Assembly: GCA_947626155.1 (NCBI GenBank)
Contig: CANQRC010000049.1
Span: forward strand, 1-6,055
Direction: 5' to 3'
DNA: 6,055 nt
Source of the DNA: an uncultured Clostridia bacterium
GTDB taxonomy: Bacteria; Bacillota; Clostridia; Christensenellales; UBA1242
Shown: positions 5,786-6,055 of the stretch, in pieces
How positions within the stretch are numbered: position 1 is the first letter of the stretch
Layout of the letters: each line of letters opens with the position of its first letter
The notes under the pieces: generated by a model
What the model was told of the DNA's origin: nothing
Database searches by the model: none
What the model saw: only the letters and a program-made list of their open reading frames with translations
Translations under genes and position numbers: made by a program

Positions 5786-6055
5786 ATGGAAGATAAAAAA
5801 CGAAACGAGGCTTACAACAAATATGTGAGTGCAAAAATTCCTAAAACGCACGCGTGGCCATCTCTTTTCAACTCCTTTTGGGTTGGAGGGCTTATCTGCG
5901 TGATTGGGCAGGGCATAAATGACTTGCTTTTGCTGGCTTTTCCCATGCTTTCGCAGCAAAGTGCGTGGGCGCTTACGCTTATTTGCCTGATTTTTATTGC
6001 ATCATTTTTGACGGGAATTGGAGTTTATGACCAAATAGGAAAGTTTGCAGGCGGC
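5786..6055 (+). CDS. spoVAC: Stage V sporulation protein AC (SpoVAC), 5' part only
   Basis: The first 90 residues of SpoVAC, a subunit of the SpoVA channel that moves Ca-dipicolinate into the forespore and out at germination, in the inner spore membrane. The diagnostic stretch is FWVGGLICVIGQGINDLL (residues 31-48) followed by FLTGIGVYDQIGKFAGG (74-90), which matches the conserved VGGLICxIGQ and LTGxGVYDxIGKFAGAG blocks of the family. Two membrane segments are visible (about 28-52 and 61-80). The full protein is usually about 150 residues, so the rest is beyond the window. GAGG at 5777-5780 lies 5 nt before the ATG, with the start MEDKKRNEAY giving the short charged N-terminus typical of the family. 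In many Clostridia spoVAC heads a spoVAC-AD-AE operon, so AD and AE are expected next. Confidence 0.92.
   Translation, partial: MEDKKRNEAYNKYVSAKIPKTHAWPSLFNSFWVGGLICVIGQGINDLLLLAFPMLSQQSAWALTLICLIFIASFLTGIGVYDQIGKFAGG

Noticed and set aside
5577..5959. Short frames on both strands spanning the divergent gap (5577-5828 plus, 5717-5959 minus)
   Set aside because: They overlap the lipoprotein start and the spoVAC coding region, whose homology and ribosome sites are clear. The alternative frames show no family resemblance.

Overview
The window looks like low-GC Bacillota, most likely an uncultured spore-lineage Clostridia-type bacterium. The supporting signs are strong AT richness, poly-T intrinsic termination, AAGGAGG-type ribosome binding sites, a BspA-type leucine-rich-repeat surface protein, and the start of a clear spoVAC gene (endospore dipicolinate channel) at the right edge. 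A precise taxon cannot be assigned from the sequence alone.

Layout, left to right. (1) A class II tRNA-Leu on the minus strand, cut by the left edge, with anticodon AAG and a near-consensus promoter. (2) A short AT-rich divergent intergenic region (75-217). (3) A 1198-residue subtilisin-family (S8) membrane-anchored surface protease on the plus strand. It has an intact D/H/N/S catalytic set, BspA-like leucine-rich repeats and three beta-repeat modules before a C-terminal membrane anchor. It has no Shine-Dalgarno sequence, and an extended -10 promoter sits so close to the ATG that the transcript may be leaderless. (4) A 101-residue membrane protein that keeps the C-terminal LemA signature but lacks most of the LemA helical bundle. 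It has a strong RBS and possibly its own promoter. (5) A bidirectional hairpin terminator shared with (6), a convergent 480-residue lipoprotein on the minus strand carrying a coiled coil, a four-cysteine zinc ribbon, a PINNM-type tandem repeat, a Tyr/Gly/Asn-rich tract and a charged tail. (7) A divergent spoVAC start on the plus strand, running off the right edge.

Functionally, items 3, 4 and 6 all encode cell-envelope proteins: an anchored protease, a small LemA-like membrane protein and a surface lipoprotein. The protease and mini-LemA genes are codirectional and end at the same terminator. The lipoprotein is head-to-head with spoVAC across about 114 bp, so a sporulation link for it is possible but unproven. 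The least ordinary items are the AAG anticodon, the apparently leaderless protease mRNA, the minimal LemA-like protein and the zinc-ribbon lipoprotein.
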